Positions 36,301 through 47,505 are shown, counted from the first letter of the stretch. The stretch is 64,000 nt of DNA from Caecitellus pseudoparvulus (GCA_965644315.1 CBFFRQ010000034.1:175492-239491), one strand, 5' to 3'. Numbers and translations are program-made. Notes: generated by a model from the letters alone, not told the origin.

Positions 36301-39258
36301 GCGTCGTCCGATGGACTCATCGTGGGGAAGTCTGATGCCAAGGCACAGCCCGACGAGGAAACGGTCATGGGCTTCGACACTGCGCCCAGTACTGACTACG
36401 AAGGGCAAGAGGAGGCACCTGTTCCTTCCACAACTATGGGCTCAGTGCAGCTGCCACCTGGTGCAGCCGGAGAAGGGCAGCGGTTCACGGCCGGCTCGAC
36501 GAAAGGCGACGACGACCCATCCCTGGTGGATGGCGACGCGACGCCGCCGCCGGCTGACAACTTCAAGTTCGGGGAGTACTCCTTCTCCCTGCGTGCGCTG
36601 GATGACGATGGGGAGCCAGTGGAGGGCTACCGCTTTGCCAAGCCCATCCTGGTGTCCATGTTCTACAAGGTTGGCGAGGACCTGGAGGCCCAGCAAGCCA
36701 GCGTGCCGAAGCTGTTCTTCTGGTCGGCTGCGACGGAGCAGTGGATGAATGCTGTGGACACCTGCACAGGGGAGGACCGGTATGAGGAGGTGTTCCCTGC
36801 GCTGAACCAGTACAGCGTGCACGTGTGCCACTTGACGCAGTTCGGCGTGTTCCAGCAGCTGCGCCCCCAGGCAGCAGTGACCGTGACAGCAGCCTCCAAT
36901 GCGACAGTTGTGTCGGCCATGGACCCTGCGGGAGCTGGCGCTGTGGTGGTGGACGCCGCTCTGGCAGCGGGGCACACGGCCTTCACCACCAATGCCAAGG
37001 ACTTCAACAGCTCCTTCCTCGTGTACACGTGGAACGAAGGGCAAGCTGGCACGATCACCCTGGACGGTTCGTCGTCTGTGGACCCCGATGGCACCATCAC
37101 GCAGCGCTCGTGGACTGTGCAGGGTATCGGACTGGATGGTGACTTGACCCTGGGCGACGCAGTGCCGCTGCAGGTGGTTGGCGATGGTCAGACGGCAGTG
37201 GTGGGGCCTGTGATCACTCCCGGCGTGTACTACGTCACCCACCGCGTGGTGGACGACTTTGACGCCTGGTCCACGCGCTCCGTCATCCTGCGCGTGAACG
37301 CCAAGCCCTCGCTCTCTGTTGTGACGACTCCGTCCATTGTGCAGTGGCCGTCAAGCACGGCTGCGTTGCTTTCAGCAGGTGGGTCACAGGATCCAGAGCA
37401 AGAGTCGCTCTCCTTCCTTTGGAGTGTTCGCAGCACTCCTGCAGCGCCGGCTGGGCTTTCCTGCCAGGGAGTGCTATCTTTCCCAACCAGCTCCGAGACT
37501 GGACTGGAGGCGACATGCCCTGGAAACTATTCAGTGAATTTGCGTGTTCGGGACTCCCTCGGGGCTCACCGCTCCATGGAGGTGCAGGTTGAGGTGAATG
37601 ACGCCCCTACAGTGGTCGTGCACGTTGACGAGTTGGTCAGTGGGCAAACCACCGCCCAAGCGTCGGCAGAGGAGTCTCATGACAGCGACGGCATCGTGCA
37701 CTTTGCGTGGAGCTTGATGTACGACGTGCGCCGTGAAACCTTTGAGGGCCTTGTCGCAAGCGCCCTGGCTGTGGATGGTCTTCTGCAGCACAGCATCATC
37801 AGTGAGCAAAGCTCTGCTGGCATCTTGGTCCACTCATGGTCATCGCCAGTGTGGGATACGCTGGGGAGCGAAGACCAAGCGCAAGTCGCACCGCTCCGAC
37901 GCCAGCTCGAGGAGTCAGGCTTCACTGCGCTGCTGGAATCCGGCTCTGGGCCCCAAGCAACCCTGCTGCACTTGAACCGTTCCGCCCGACTCGTTGTCGG
38001 CGTTACTGCGACTGACGCAAAGGGTGGCGTGGCAGCTTCGAACCACCGAGTTTTCTTCAACCAGCCCCCCGTTGCAGCGGTCGAGGAATCAGCCATCCAG
38101 GTCGTCCTGCATGCCGGCACATCTCAGCTCGTATCGGGCGCGCCTTCGTTTGATCGCGACGGCAGCATTGTGGCGGCTTCTTGGTCAGCCGTCCGAGCGC
38201 CTGGCGGAGTTTCCTTGGACACGGCAAACGCGATGCTGTCTCACACTGTCGGGTTCACGACATGGCTGCAGCACCCTGCCAAGGTGCTGGACGGAGCAAG
38301 CCTGCCCCAGCCTGGACAGTACGCGTTCGCACTCACCGTTACTGACGACAGAGGCCTCTCTGCCAGCACAACCGTGGAAGTGAGTGTTCTAGCCAGCCTT
38401 GCCCTGACTCTGCAGGCTGACACCGTCGGCTGGGTCAAGGGCGTAACAACCGGGCAGCTGCTGCCACAGGGGGCCATCGGCTTGGTGTCTGTTGGGGCAC
38501 TGGAGCCTGTTGACGCACAGTGGTCTTGCAGTGGCAACAGTGTGCAGGGCGGCGCGCCCTGTGATGGCTTGCTCATTGAGCAGCCGAACGTGCCAGTGAC
38601 CACCACGCCAGCTGGGCAGCTGATCCTTGGAGGCGGGTATGCAGCCAAGGCTTCCAGGCCTGGAGCGTTCACCCTCCTGCTTCGCGTGGTGCTGCAGGCA
38701 CCCAGCTCAAGCAGTGGCGCGGCACCCGCCCAGCCAGCGTTCAACGGCCTTCCCGTGGTGCTGCAGACGTCTGCGACTCTGGGCTTCAATGCCCCGCCCG
38801 TCGCCAGCTTGCAGTTGGTTGGCAGGGCAGCCCCCAGCAATGCCTCTGAGCGAATCAGCGTCCCGGCAGGGCAAGTGCTCATTTTCAGCGCAACCGGCAG
38901 CTCCGACGCTGAGAGCAGTGCCACCTCCTTGCGAGCCGAGTGGACGGCCGAGGGAGCCTCGCTGTCGCTCGAGAGCACCTCAGCTGACGGGCTGGTGGCC
39001 AGTATTCGAGCCACTGCCGCAGGTCAGGGACGCGTCATCGTCACGTTGTACGACGAGGCTGGCTCGCGGTCGTCCGCGCTGGCTGGCGTGCAGGTCACGC
39101 AAGCCGAGACCACTTCAAGCTCCTCGGCTCCGGCCTCCACCACCTCGGTGGACTCCCCCAGCACGGCCTTGCTTGCGACAGCAGGCGTGCTCCTGGCGAG
39201 CCTGCTGGCTCTAGTTGCCCTGTGGGTTGTGAGGCAACGCAAGCAGAGCGCAACGTAG
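3353..39258 (+). CDS. Giant (~11,932 aa) type I membrane protein with an N-terminal vitellogenin/MTP-type lipid-transport domain
   Basis: Two exons: 3353-3759 and 3867-39258. The 107-bp intron (GTGCGTG to GCGCAG) is placed where joining recreates the family motif LNMKRGLLASMQ, equivalent to the 'NIKRG' segment of large lipid transfer proteins. The start at 3353 gives a signal peptide (MNILNRLPLALLACCCLLWA); an in-frame upstream start region at 3218 would bury it. Order of regions: lipid-transport domain (24-950), amphipathic helices (to ~1,230), Ala/Ser/Leu-rich helical region (to ~5,000), second amphipathic block (to ~5,600), a beta-rich region (5,620-6,490), about 30 FN3-like repeats (6,500-10,960) interrupted by an FG-GAP-like block, a GPS-like motif (~11,130), PKD-like repeats (11,180-11,880), one TM helix (11,902-11,924) and the tail RQRKQSAT. 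The topology is extracellular with a tiny cytoplasmic end. Lipid binding is inferred from the N-terminal domain only; NxS/T sites are frequent. Gene-wide reading-frame integrity argues that it is functional. Confidence 0.9.
3422..6330 (+). other. Lipid-transport (vitellogenin N-terminal, LPD_N-like) domain of the giant protein
   Basis: The N-terminal beta-barrel part shows VYEWNLRHAG, then PLVAWRAGNGHVTLM, then LNMKRGLLASMQ across the splice. Next comes WQYRVVAG followed by VVKALDQS, the equivalents of the conserved CxxxYxV and VxKxxDLxxC segments. The following helical (HEAT-like) part carries RSRLLLALGAMGS and LMHAYGNMRVEGRQERVLPF, then TLRRHAFSVLEHW. These match the family's 'LLALGSL', 'ALGNAG...I.P.L' and 'vRvaAv.AL' signatures in the right order. 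A Cys cluster at residues ~850-872 (CVDLCTAPC, CDRQCRTQC) is an insertion I cannot match to the family. The region is markedly richer in G/C at third codon positions than what follows. Confidence 0.85.
6331..20330 (+). other. Helical core of the giant protein: two amphipathic blocks flanking an Ala/Ser/Leu-rich region
   Basis: Residues ~957-1,230 and ~4,980-5,600 are amphipathic helices with similar style (IITSVKSIAEKLLGIAEQ early, VDNVGDLLANAAEDLRVVLQ late). The ~3,700 residues between are rich in Ala, Ser, Leu and Val with recurring short Cys pairs, no obvious exact repeat and no known domain that I recognise. Apolipoprotein-like lipid-binding helices would fit the N-terminal domain, but that is inference. 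Third-position GC is visibly lower here than upstream. Confidence 0.6.
20331..22955 (+). other. Beta-rich region of the giant protein, possible propeller
   Basis: Residues ~5,620-6,160 contain short strands with spaced WxxD and LDRDHGLLWVCSD motifs, reminiscent of a beta-propeller of the NHL/SMP-30 type. Residues ~6,290-6,490 are a second beta-rich block with a Cys cluster (CIRCYCCRK) and repeated basic segments. Neither is assigned confidently. The block separates the helical half from the FN3-like half. Confidence 0.4.
22956..36330 (+). other. About 30 tandem fibronectin-III-like repeats in the giant protein
   Basis: Each unit (~110-130 residues) carries a core like W..F.D.ESGI..Y.V..G..PG..DV, then GL.L..G..Y...V.A.N.AGL.S and a boundary of the form VDxTPP..G.V.DG. 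I count about 30 such boundaries, for example IFIDTTGSW (~23,615), VSVDTTPPS (~26,420), LHVDTTPPAPG (~29,845) and FRVDWTPPAAG (~35,555). This pattern is typical of FN3/HYR-like modules in protist and bacterial surface proteins. Such tandem modules normally act as extracellular spacers or adhesion arrays. Confidence 0.75.
33880..35450 (+). other. FG-GAP-like (integrin-alpha-type) insertion plus Cys-rich module within the FN3 array
   Basis: An NxT-rich linker is followed by repeated motifs of the form G.SVAV...SGELLVAVGAPG and VGHAVAFMDSDSGPLLVAGAP with GTGAVYAATW. These are the hallmark of FG-GAP repeats that build seven-bladed propellers. A short Cys-rich stretch (CKACP ... CMDCTDRVC) resembling the GCC2/GCC3 repeats of the neighbouring minus-strand gene closes the insertion. 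I could not count a full set of blades, and no clear DxDxDG calcium loop survives. Confidence 0.5.
36470..39258 (+). other. GPS-like motif, PKD-like domains and C-terminal transmembrane helix of the giant protein
   Basis: Residues ~11,000-11,135 end in VHVCHLTQFGVF after a Trp-containing strand (FFWSAATEQWMNAVDTC), which resembles the Cys/His/Thr signature of GPS/GAIN sites. PKD-like sequences follow (TLDGSSSVDPDGTITQRSW; LSAGGSQDPEQESLSFLWSV; two or more weaker copies). The chain closes with a hydrophobic helix (STALLATAGVLLASLLALVA) and a basic stop-transfer tail. The order differs from polycystin-1, where the PKD domains precede the GPS. Confidence 0.55.
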
Positions 39259-41189
<1,931 letters not shown>

Positions 41190-44100
41190 ATGGCCAGTCC
41201 TTTGCGCGAAGACGTTGCCTCTGATGATTCTTTTGGTGAGGTTGGCCCGGGGCAAGCTGATGGCAGATCCACCATGGACGTTGACCACGAGGCGGTTTGC
41301 TTCCAGCGTGGTTGCACGTGTTTCCGCGAGCACCAGGAACGCTGCCCGCCTGACTTCCATGGTTACTGCTTCAGGTTTGCGCGGGGGAAGTGTGAGCGTG
41401 GGGCTGCTTGCGAGTACGCACATTTTACGTGCCCGCGCACGGGCTGCCCCTGCTTGCGGCGCCACACGACGAGCGGCCAGCCATCTGCCTTCCCGCCTGC
41501 TCCTCCACGCGAAGCACGTTCGGCAGTGGAGCTGCCCACGCAGAAGGCAAACTACGAAGAGCTGCTGCGGGCCGTGACGGCCGAGAGGAACCGGAAGTTT
41601 GCAGATAAGCTCCCCCAGCGTGAGATGGCTGCCTTGCTGCGCGACTTGAAACAGGATCTTGGCACGCTTTCAGCGCTGGTGAGCGGAGCGGAGGCGCATG
41701 GAGTTCGGCTTAGCAGGAGGGATGCCACGTTGCTAAAGGCCTTCATGCGGTGCGCCAAGGACCGGTTCAGCCCTCGCCTGCCTGAGAGGTACGAGCTTTT
41801 GCCTGCTGTGCTACAAATCTTGGCGCGGCCTGTGAGCCTCGTCACGAGCGCGAACGGCAGTGAAGCTTCGTCGCAAATCCCACTGGCCTTGTTAAAAGCG
41901 CTGGGTGCCCCAGAGACTGAGGGGGATTCCACTGTAACCTTGCCTCCAGAGCGCGTGCGTCGCGGACTTGTGATTGTGTGCCAGCCGACCGAGCTTGCTG
42001 CGAAAATGTCACAGGAGCTCACGCTGGCTGAGTGGAAGCGCGGCAGTGATGCTGCGACTGAAACGGTGGACGAACATCCTTCCATTGTCTACATAGATTC
42101 CGGTTCCACTGTTCCGCCCCCTGGAGCTCGGGTCGTCTTCTGCTCCGCACGCACGCTGCTCTTGTGGGTTCTGCGTGTGAACCAGGCAGGGGTGGGCGGC
42201 TCTGGGACGTCCCGAATCCCACCAGAAGTCGGCGTGCTCATCATTGACAAAGTGCACGAGCGCACGGTCGAGATCGACTTGGTATTGGCAGTCGCTCGCC
42301 GGCATGTTGCTGGTGGAGGCACCAGCGGCTGCTCTCGGGTTGTGCTCATGAGCGCCACACTGGACGCTGATGAGCTCTCTGCCTACTTTCAGGAGGGCAT
42401 ACCAGGGCAAGCTGCTGTAAGTGCTGGCGACACGATGGAAGTGTCATTCATGGAAGTGATGCTGCGGCACCACCACATCCAGGACATGTATGTGGAAGAC
42501 AAACATGCCCCGACCACGCATGGCTTGGAGCCTCGCACAGTGCGGCGAGTGCAGGAGCTCCTGCAGAATGCCCAGCTTCACAGCTCACTCCGTTTCAAGA
42601 ACAAGCCAGGGGACGTCATAGTCTTCGTACCCAACGACGCCTACGTTGAGAGGGTGGGGGCTGCTCTCCGCCGGGCATCGCTTGATGCAGCCCAAGATCC
42701 CGGTGCGACGGGCACTGTACTCGTGGAAGTGCTGGAGCTCACGTCAGATGTTGCAGCTGGAACACGCGGGCACGTCCTGGACCAGCTGATGGGGCAGCGT
42801 GGAACTGAGCAGCACATCTGCCGCGTCATCGTCACGACCTCGGCTTTTGAGAAGTCCTTCACCTTCCCTCACGCCATGGCAGTCATCGACACGGGCCTGA
42901 CGGAAGCAGTCACCGTTGACCCGCTCTCCGGCCTGCACATACGACGCACGCAGCCGGTCAGTCAAGCTGCGGCGATCCAGCGAGCTGGTCGAGTGGGCCG
43001 CACGAACAAGGGCGTCGTGATGCGCATGTACTCCGAGGCTGCCTTCCATGCGTTGCCCCCCTACATTACTCCTGGTGTCCTGACGGCAAGTTTGGACAAG
43101 CTTGTGCTGAGTATGATCTCCCTCGGCATCCAAGAGGCAGAGCTGCCGTGTGCCCCGTCCGCCCTGGGACTGGACAAGGCACGTGAGACTCTGCTGAGGC
43201 TTGGGATGGTGGAGCACTACCGTGGCAACCTGGCGATTTCGACAGTGGGCTTCCAAGTGCTCAAGTGGGGCATATCGTCTCCCGCAGCCGCCATTGTGGT
43301 CAAGGCGCTGGGGGTCACCCCGGAGCAGCCTAGCCGCACGTCCATGCCACACTTCATCGCGCAAGCTGCCGTGGTGGCGGCGATCGTGGCAACTGGGGCA
43401 AAGCTCGTTGCAGACCCAGACAAGCTGCTGCAGCATGGCGGCTTCACGAGCGCGGCTGGGCCGAGTGTGCTGGACGGGGGCGACCTCCACTGGCAACGCG
43501 CAGCGTTCTTGTTCGCCTTGGCCCGACTTGGACGAGGGGAGGCAGAACTCCTGCATGCAATCGGAGTGCGTGAAGCCGTGCTGTACACTGTGTTGGCGAA
43601 GGTGCAGGCCATCGCTCGCGGGCTGCGTGAGTGGGGCTCCGAGCAGAGCATTGCAGCTGCGGGGATCTTGGAAGCCACGGCGGCAGCAGCGCCAGGCCCG
43701 CCAGGCGCGGCGACTGGAGGCTCGCTTTCCATCCGCTTGGGCGACCGTGAAGCCACTTGTTTGCAGCGGTGCATTGTTGGAGCGTTCGAGCAGAACATGG
43801 CGTTGGCCAGCAGCGTCCCACAAGCTGGGTACCACTGCTGCAGTCTGAACATGCGCCTGCTGCCTGCCGAGAGCGTGAGCACAGTGCACTTTGGTGCCGA
43901 GCCACGGCAGCATGTGGTCTACTCTCACATCGTCTCAGATGCTGCTGGGCGTGTGGCTCTGCGCGGTATCACCCCAGTGCCACGCAGCATGCAGCCTCGA
44001 GGGGCTCACCAAGCGGCGTGCATGGAGACCACCATCGACAGGGCAGTCCTCAACGCGCCACCCCACTTTCAGGATTGCCAAGTTCCACTGTCAGAGGCCC

Positions 44101-47100
44101 TGGTCGAGGCTGTCTCGCAGTCGCACGAGCTTCTTGCTCTGGAAGCCGTCACTGGTGCCGCAGTGATTCCCTCTCCACACCTCGTGCGTTGGGGTGACGC
44201 GACAGAAGCGGAGGCCCAAGTTTCGCGGCCCCTGACAGTGGTCAGTCGAGCAGAATGCCACGAGGACGTTGTGCAGCGCCTGAACACGCTGTTGTCGAAC
44301 AAGCTGCGTGACATGGCCCTAGCCTCTGCTCCTCTCCAAGTGCCCAAGCGCGGAATTGACCTGCAGCTGGGCCCCGGCATCACCCCCAGCTCTGTGCTGT
44401 GCCCAGGCGAGTTCGACTCCGTCATCGTGCACAACGTGCCCAGCGTGTTGCTCGCAGGTGGCGCAGATGCACCTGCAGCCGTGCTGCACTTCGACTGGTA
44501 CAATGCCGAGCACGTTTGCGGCCTACTGGACATTGCGGGGATCGCTGCGACGCCAGTCCTGCACGGCCCGAGTGAGCGCTCCGCCGATGGCATGCTGTGC
44601 AGCGGCTGGATCCGATTCGCATCGCCTGCCATTGCTCGGCAAGTGCGCCAGCACCTGCAAGGTTGCAGGCCAGACTTGGCCCGCCTTCGGGAAGCCATGG
44701 CCAGGTCTGCGGAAGCTGAACAGGTGTCCGAGGCGGAAGAAGCCATCTTGCGGACTCAGCAGGCCCTGCCTGGTGGCGCGGATGCAGTGGAGTTGCAAGT
44801 TGCTGCCTTCCCAGGGCTAGCTGCAGGTGCAAGTGGCCAAGGTCTCAATGCCATTGAGCCGCAGAAGAATGTCTTGCGGGTGCATTGGCTGCAGCGCAGC
44901 AAGGAAGGGTCTCGGCACGCAGCAATGGTTGTCATGTTCGACGAAGCCGCCGCAGCATCGCTGAAAGCATTCATTGACAGGAAGCCAGCTGATGGTCCGT
45001 TCGCGGGAGTAACAGCGGAGGTTGACGTCGAGAAGAACAACACATTGAATCTGAGGGGGCTTCAAGACACTTGGGAAGCAAGCATCCTGACTCAACGCAT
45101 GCAAGAAACCATCATTGAACACTTCCGGGATGCGGAAGCAGGCGGAGACATCCCTCTCATCAAGTATGTAGTCGTCCACCAGAATCGTAGGCGCCTGCTC
45201 CTGGAGCCCAACCTGCTGGACTGCTACCAGCAGGCTGGTCAGGAGTTGGCCGACTTGCTGAGCGAGCAGCTGTACGGAGAGCCACACCGCGTGCAGGTGC
45301 ACGCAGAAGCCGTGTCTGGGCACAAGCAGAAGGCCATTACAACAGAGCTTCTTTTGCCAAGCGTGCACACCGATCAGGACCCCCACGAAGCGCTGCAGGC
45401 GCTGTTGGACGGTCTTGGTGGCGCCGCTGCCTGTCCTGCAAACCTGGCAACGTTCCATGGAACTCGCAAGCCCTTCCTGCAACCACATGACCCACACCTT
45501 CTGCAGCTGCCCATGGCGGCATGGCACGCCTTGAGATATAGTGCGTGGCCGATTGTGGGCAGAGTCCTCCAGGCGGAAGCTAGGGCCGGGCACGCCGCCA
45601 GCATCTCCATCGGGCCTGCGCTGCACGCTGCAACCGCCGCCGCGGCGACTCAGAGCACCATCACCATCACCATCCAGCACCCAGATGTACACGAGCAAGA
45701 CGTGATTGCCAAGAATCTAGCCGCCAGCTTCGAGCCTGTGCAAGTGCGCCCCAAGCACCGCACTCACGCAGCAGGTGGGGAAGCCGTCGCTGCTGCGGGT
45801 GCGGGCGACGCAGCAGACGCAAGGGACGCAGCAAGCACAGTGTGGCAGCCGGAGTGGCAGCATGGCCCGGCTCTCTTCCGGGCAGTGCTGGAGCACAGTT
45901 CGACGCTTCGCGTGCTTGGCAGAAACCAAGCAGCCCTGCTCCCTGTGGATGGCGGGCGAAGCCACCTGCTGTACGTCATGAGGCCACAACGCCAGCGCTG
46001 CTTGGCAAGCCTGGACGCTCACCTCCGGACCTTCCACGACGAAGCAAACGCCGGCAGAAAACTGGTCGCGTTCCTGCCTGGGATCTCTGCGAGTGGGCAG
46101 GAAGTGAGAACAGCATTGGCTGCCTTGCCTGGCGTGATTTACCGAGCTGTCGGTCGTGGCATCAAGCTACGAGGCCCTCTTGGCAGCCTGGCAGCTGCCA
46201 TTAAAGTGCTGGCGAAAGCGACGTGCGCTGATGATGATGACGATTGGGAGTGCCCTGCATGCATGGAGGAGAAGGCTAAACTTGTGGCCCAAGGAGTGGA
46301 CATCGTGCAGATGACTGGCTGCGGGCACCGCATGTGCGCCCTTTGCCTGGCTGAGCAACTTCTGCATGGATGTGAGAAGCATTCTAGGCAGCCCTTGCAA
46401 TGCTGCGTGTGGGGCTGCAGCTCGGCCGTGTGCGCCGTCGACCTCGTCGCGGCTGGGGCGGCTCTGGACTCCACAGAACTGCAGAAGCGCGCCGAAGTAC
46501 AAGCGGGCATGCATGTGGCGATGCATGTCGTTCCGCCCGACTTCAAAGGCTGGGACGATGTCGATGCAGCTGTCGCTGCCGACGTGCCAGCCGATCACGG
46601 CGGCCAGTCGTGGATGGAGCGGCACTGGACCACGTGTCCGCACTGCTCCCACAGCATTCGCATGGAGAGCGTGCCACGGTCCTGCCAGGTGCCGTGCCCG
46701 AATTGCACGAAGTGCTTCTGCCCCATCTGCGTCGACCCGCAAGTCGAGGGCCACGAGGTCTTGACCTGCCCTGCGAGGGCAAAGCTGTCCCTTGCTGAGC
46801 TGGAGGAAATCGCAGCTAGAGACGGATCCGGAGAAACGGGCACGACGACCTGCCCAAGCTGTGGGCAGCATGCTCTGTGCCACTCTCGTCAAAGTGCCAA
46901 AATCATATGCAGTTGCGGGGTCAAGTACTGCAATCGCTGCAGAGCGTACTGGCACACGCGTTCACTTCCTGTCTACAACCACCTAGCTCGCAACTGTGGA
47001 CCAGACGGTGACTGGTGGCGCCATACCAACCCTGAGGGCTGGGTGCAACCAGACCCTGATGTGCCCATGGAGCTCCCCAAGAACATTCCGCCTGAATGGG

Positions 47101-47108
47101 ACCAGTAG
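41190..47108 (+). CDS. CCCH zinc finger / DEAH-helicase-like / RBR (RING-IBR-RING) protein, probable pseudo-helicase
   Basis: A 1,972-residue intronless protein; ATG at 41,190 (GCGCGATGG). Residues ~59-78 form a C-x7-C-x5-C-x3-H zinc finger, typical of RNA binding. A DEAH-type helicase fold follows: VTSANGSEASSQIP (~217-231) sits where Walker A (GSGKT) belongs, VCQPTELAA is motif Ia, DKVHER (~353) stands where DEAH is expected, SAT (~389) is motif III and QRAGRVGR (~597) is motif VI. The C-terminal RBR module (~1,685-1,960) shows RING1 (CPACMEE, CGHRMCALC), IBR (CPNCTKCFCPIC) and a RING2-like end (CPSCGQHALC, CSCGVKYCNRC). The architecture matches plant DEAH11/12-type helicase-RBR ubiquitin ligases. 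ATPase activity is doubtful because the Walker A Lys and the DEAH Glu are missing. RNA-guided or scaffolded ubiquitination is inference. Confidence 0.85.
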   Translation: MASPLREDVASDDSFGEVGPGQADGRSTMDVDHEAVCFQRGCTCFREHQERCPPDFHGYCFRFARGKCERGAACEYAHFTCPRTGCPCLRRHTTSGQPSAFPPAPPREARSAVELPTQKANYEELLRAVTAERNRKFADKLPQREMAALLRDLKQDLGTLSALVSGAEAHGVRLSRRDATLLKAFMRCAKDRFSPRLPERYELLPAVLQILARPVSLVTSANGSEASSQIPLALLKALGAPETEGDSTVTLPPERVRRGLVIVCQPTELAAKMSQELTLAEWKRGSDAATETVDEHPSIVYIDSGSTVPPPGARVVFCSARTLLLWVLRVNQAGVGGSGTSRIPPEVGVLIIDKVHERTVEIDLVLAVARRHVAGGGTSGCSRVVLMSATLDADELSAYFQEGIPGQAAVSAGDTMEVSFMEVMLRHHHIQDMYVEDKHAPTTHGLEPRTVRRVQELLQNAQLHSSLRFKNKPGDVIVFVPNDAYVERVGAALRRASLDAAQDPGATGTVLVEVLELTSDVAAGTRGHVLDQLMGQRGTEQHICRVIVTTSAFEKSFTFPHAMAVIDTGLTEAVTVDPLSGLHIRRTQPVSQAAAIQRAGRVGRTNKGVVMRMYSEAAFHALPPYITPGVLTASLDKLVLSMISLGIQEAELPCAPSALGLDKARETLLRLGMVEHYRGNLAISTVGFQVLKWGISSPAAAIVVKALGVTPEQPSRTSMPHFIAQAAVVAAIVATGAKLVADPDKLLQHGGFTSAAGPSVLDGGDLHWQRAAFLFALARLGRGEAELLHAIGVREAVLYTVLAKVQAIARGLREWGSEQSIAAAGILEATAAAAPGPPGAATGGSLSIRLGDREATCLQRCIVGAFEQNMALASSVPQAGYHCCSLNMRLLPAESVSTVHFGAEPRQHVVYSHIVSDAAGRVALRGITPVPRSMQPRGAHQAACMETTIDRAVLNAPPHFQDCQVPLSEALVEAVSQSHELLALEAVTGAAVIPSPHLVRWGDATEAEAQVSRPLTVVSRAECHEDVVQRLNTLLSNKLRDMALASAPLQVPKRGIDLQLGPGITPSSVLCPGEFDSVIVHNVPSVLLAGGADAPAAVLHFDWYNAEHVCGLLDIAGIAATPVLHGPSERSADGMLCSGWIRFASPAIARQVRQHLQGCRPDLARLREAMARSAEAEQVSEAEEAILRTQQALPGGADAVELQVAAFPGLAAGASGQGLNAIEPQKNVLRVHWLQRSKEGSRHAAMVVMFDEAAAASLKAFIDRKPADGPFAGVTAEVDVEKNNTLNLRGLQDTWEASILTQRMQETIIEHFRDAEAGGDIPLIKYVVVHQNRRRLLLEPNLLDCYQQAGQELADLLSEQLYGEPHRVQVHAEAVSGHKQKAITTELLLPSVHTDQDPHEALQALLDGLGGAAACPANLATFHGTRKPFLQPHDPHLLQLPMAAWHALRYSAWPIVGRVLQAEARAGHAASISIGPALHAATAAAATQSTITITIQHPDVHEQDVIAKNLAASFEPVQVRPKHRTHAAGGEAVAAAGAGDAADARDAASTVWQPEWQHGPALFRAVLEHSSTLRVLGRNQAALLPVDGGRSHLLYVMRPQRQRCLASLDAHLRTFHDEANAGRKLVAFLPGISASGQEVRTALAALPGVIYRAVGRGIKLRGPLGSLAAAIKVLAKATCADDDDDWECPACMEEKAKLVAQGVDIVQMTGCGHRMCALCLAEQLLHGCEKHSRQPLQCCVWGCSSAVCAVDLVAAGAALDSTELQKRAEVQAGMHVAMHVVPPDFKGWDDVDAAVAADVPADHGGQSWMERHWTTCPHCSHSIRMESVPRSCQVPCPNCTKCFCPICVDPQVEGHEVLTCPARAKLSLAELEEIAARDGSGETGTTTCPSCGQHALCHSRQSAKIICSCGVKYCNRCRAYWHTRSLPVYNHLARNCGPDGDWWRHTNPEGWVQPDPDVPMELPKNIPPEWDQ

Positions 47109-47505
47109 ATTAGCCGGTGGTGCGGCATGGATGCCAATCAGCTGCTGCTGCGACTCAATTGACTGGCGTGGCAATGCAGGGGGTTTCACATTGCCCGCCC
47201 CATGGAGCGCTCCTTGCTGCATGTTGGTTTACTCGTCAAGGTCCAGGCTTTTGGGCTGCCGCAGGGTCAGTTGTAGTGGAAAGTCGGCAGCCTTTTGCGT
47301 GCGATTCTTCGTCCGGCAGAGCCAAGCAACCCCCAAAACGTCCACGAGCGGCAGCAACTTCGGATCCGAACGCTGCACAGAAAACCAAACCCCGGTATAT
47401 GAAAAACGTGACACAACACGTTCAAGTCTTTGCAGCTCGGCGGCACAGGCCTGCTTTTTGCACAGGCGTGGCGGTTGGAGCTGCGGAAATCGGTTCCCAC
47501 CTACA
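47109..47505. other. Intergenic region upstream of the ankyrin trio
   Basis: These ~400 bp lie between the RBR stop and the first ankyrin gene's ATG and are less GC-rich than the flanking genes. The frame of the ankyrin gene stays open upstream to ~46,996, but that sequence shows no repeat or domain, so I treat it as UTR/promoter. No other feature is visible. Confidence 0.5.

Noticed and set aside
42744-43928. Minus-strand open frame of 394 codons inside the helicase/RBR gene
   Set aside because: It is opposite intact helicase motif VI and the helicase C-terminal region and has no recognisable domain.
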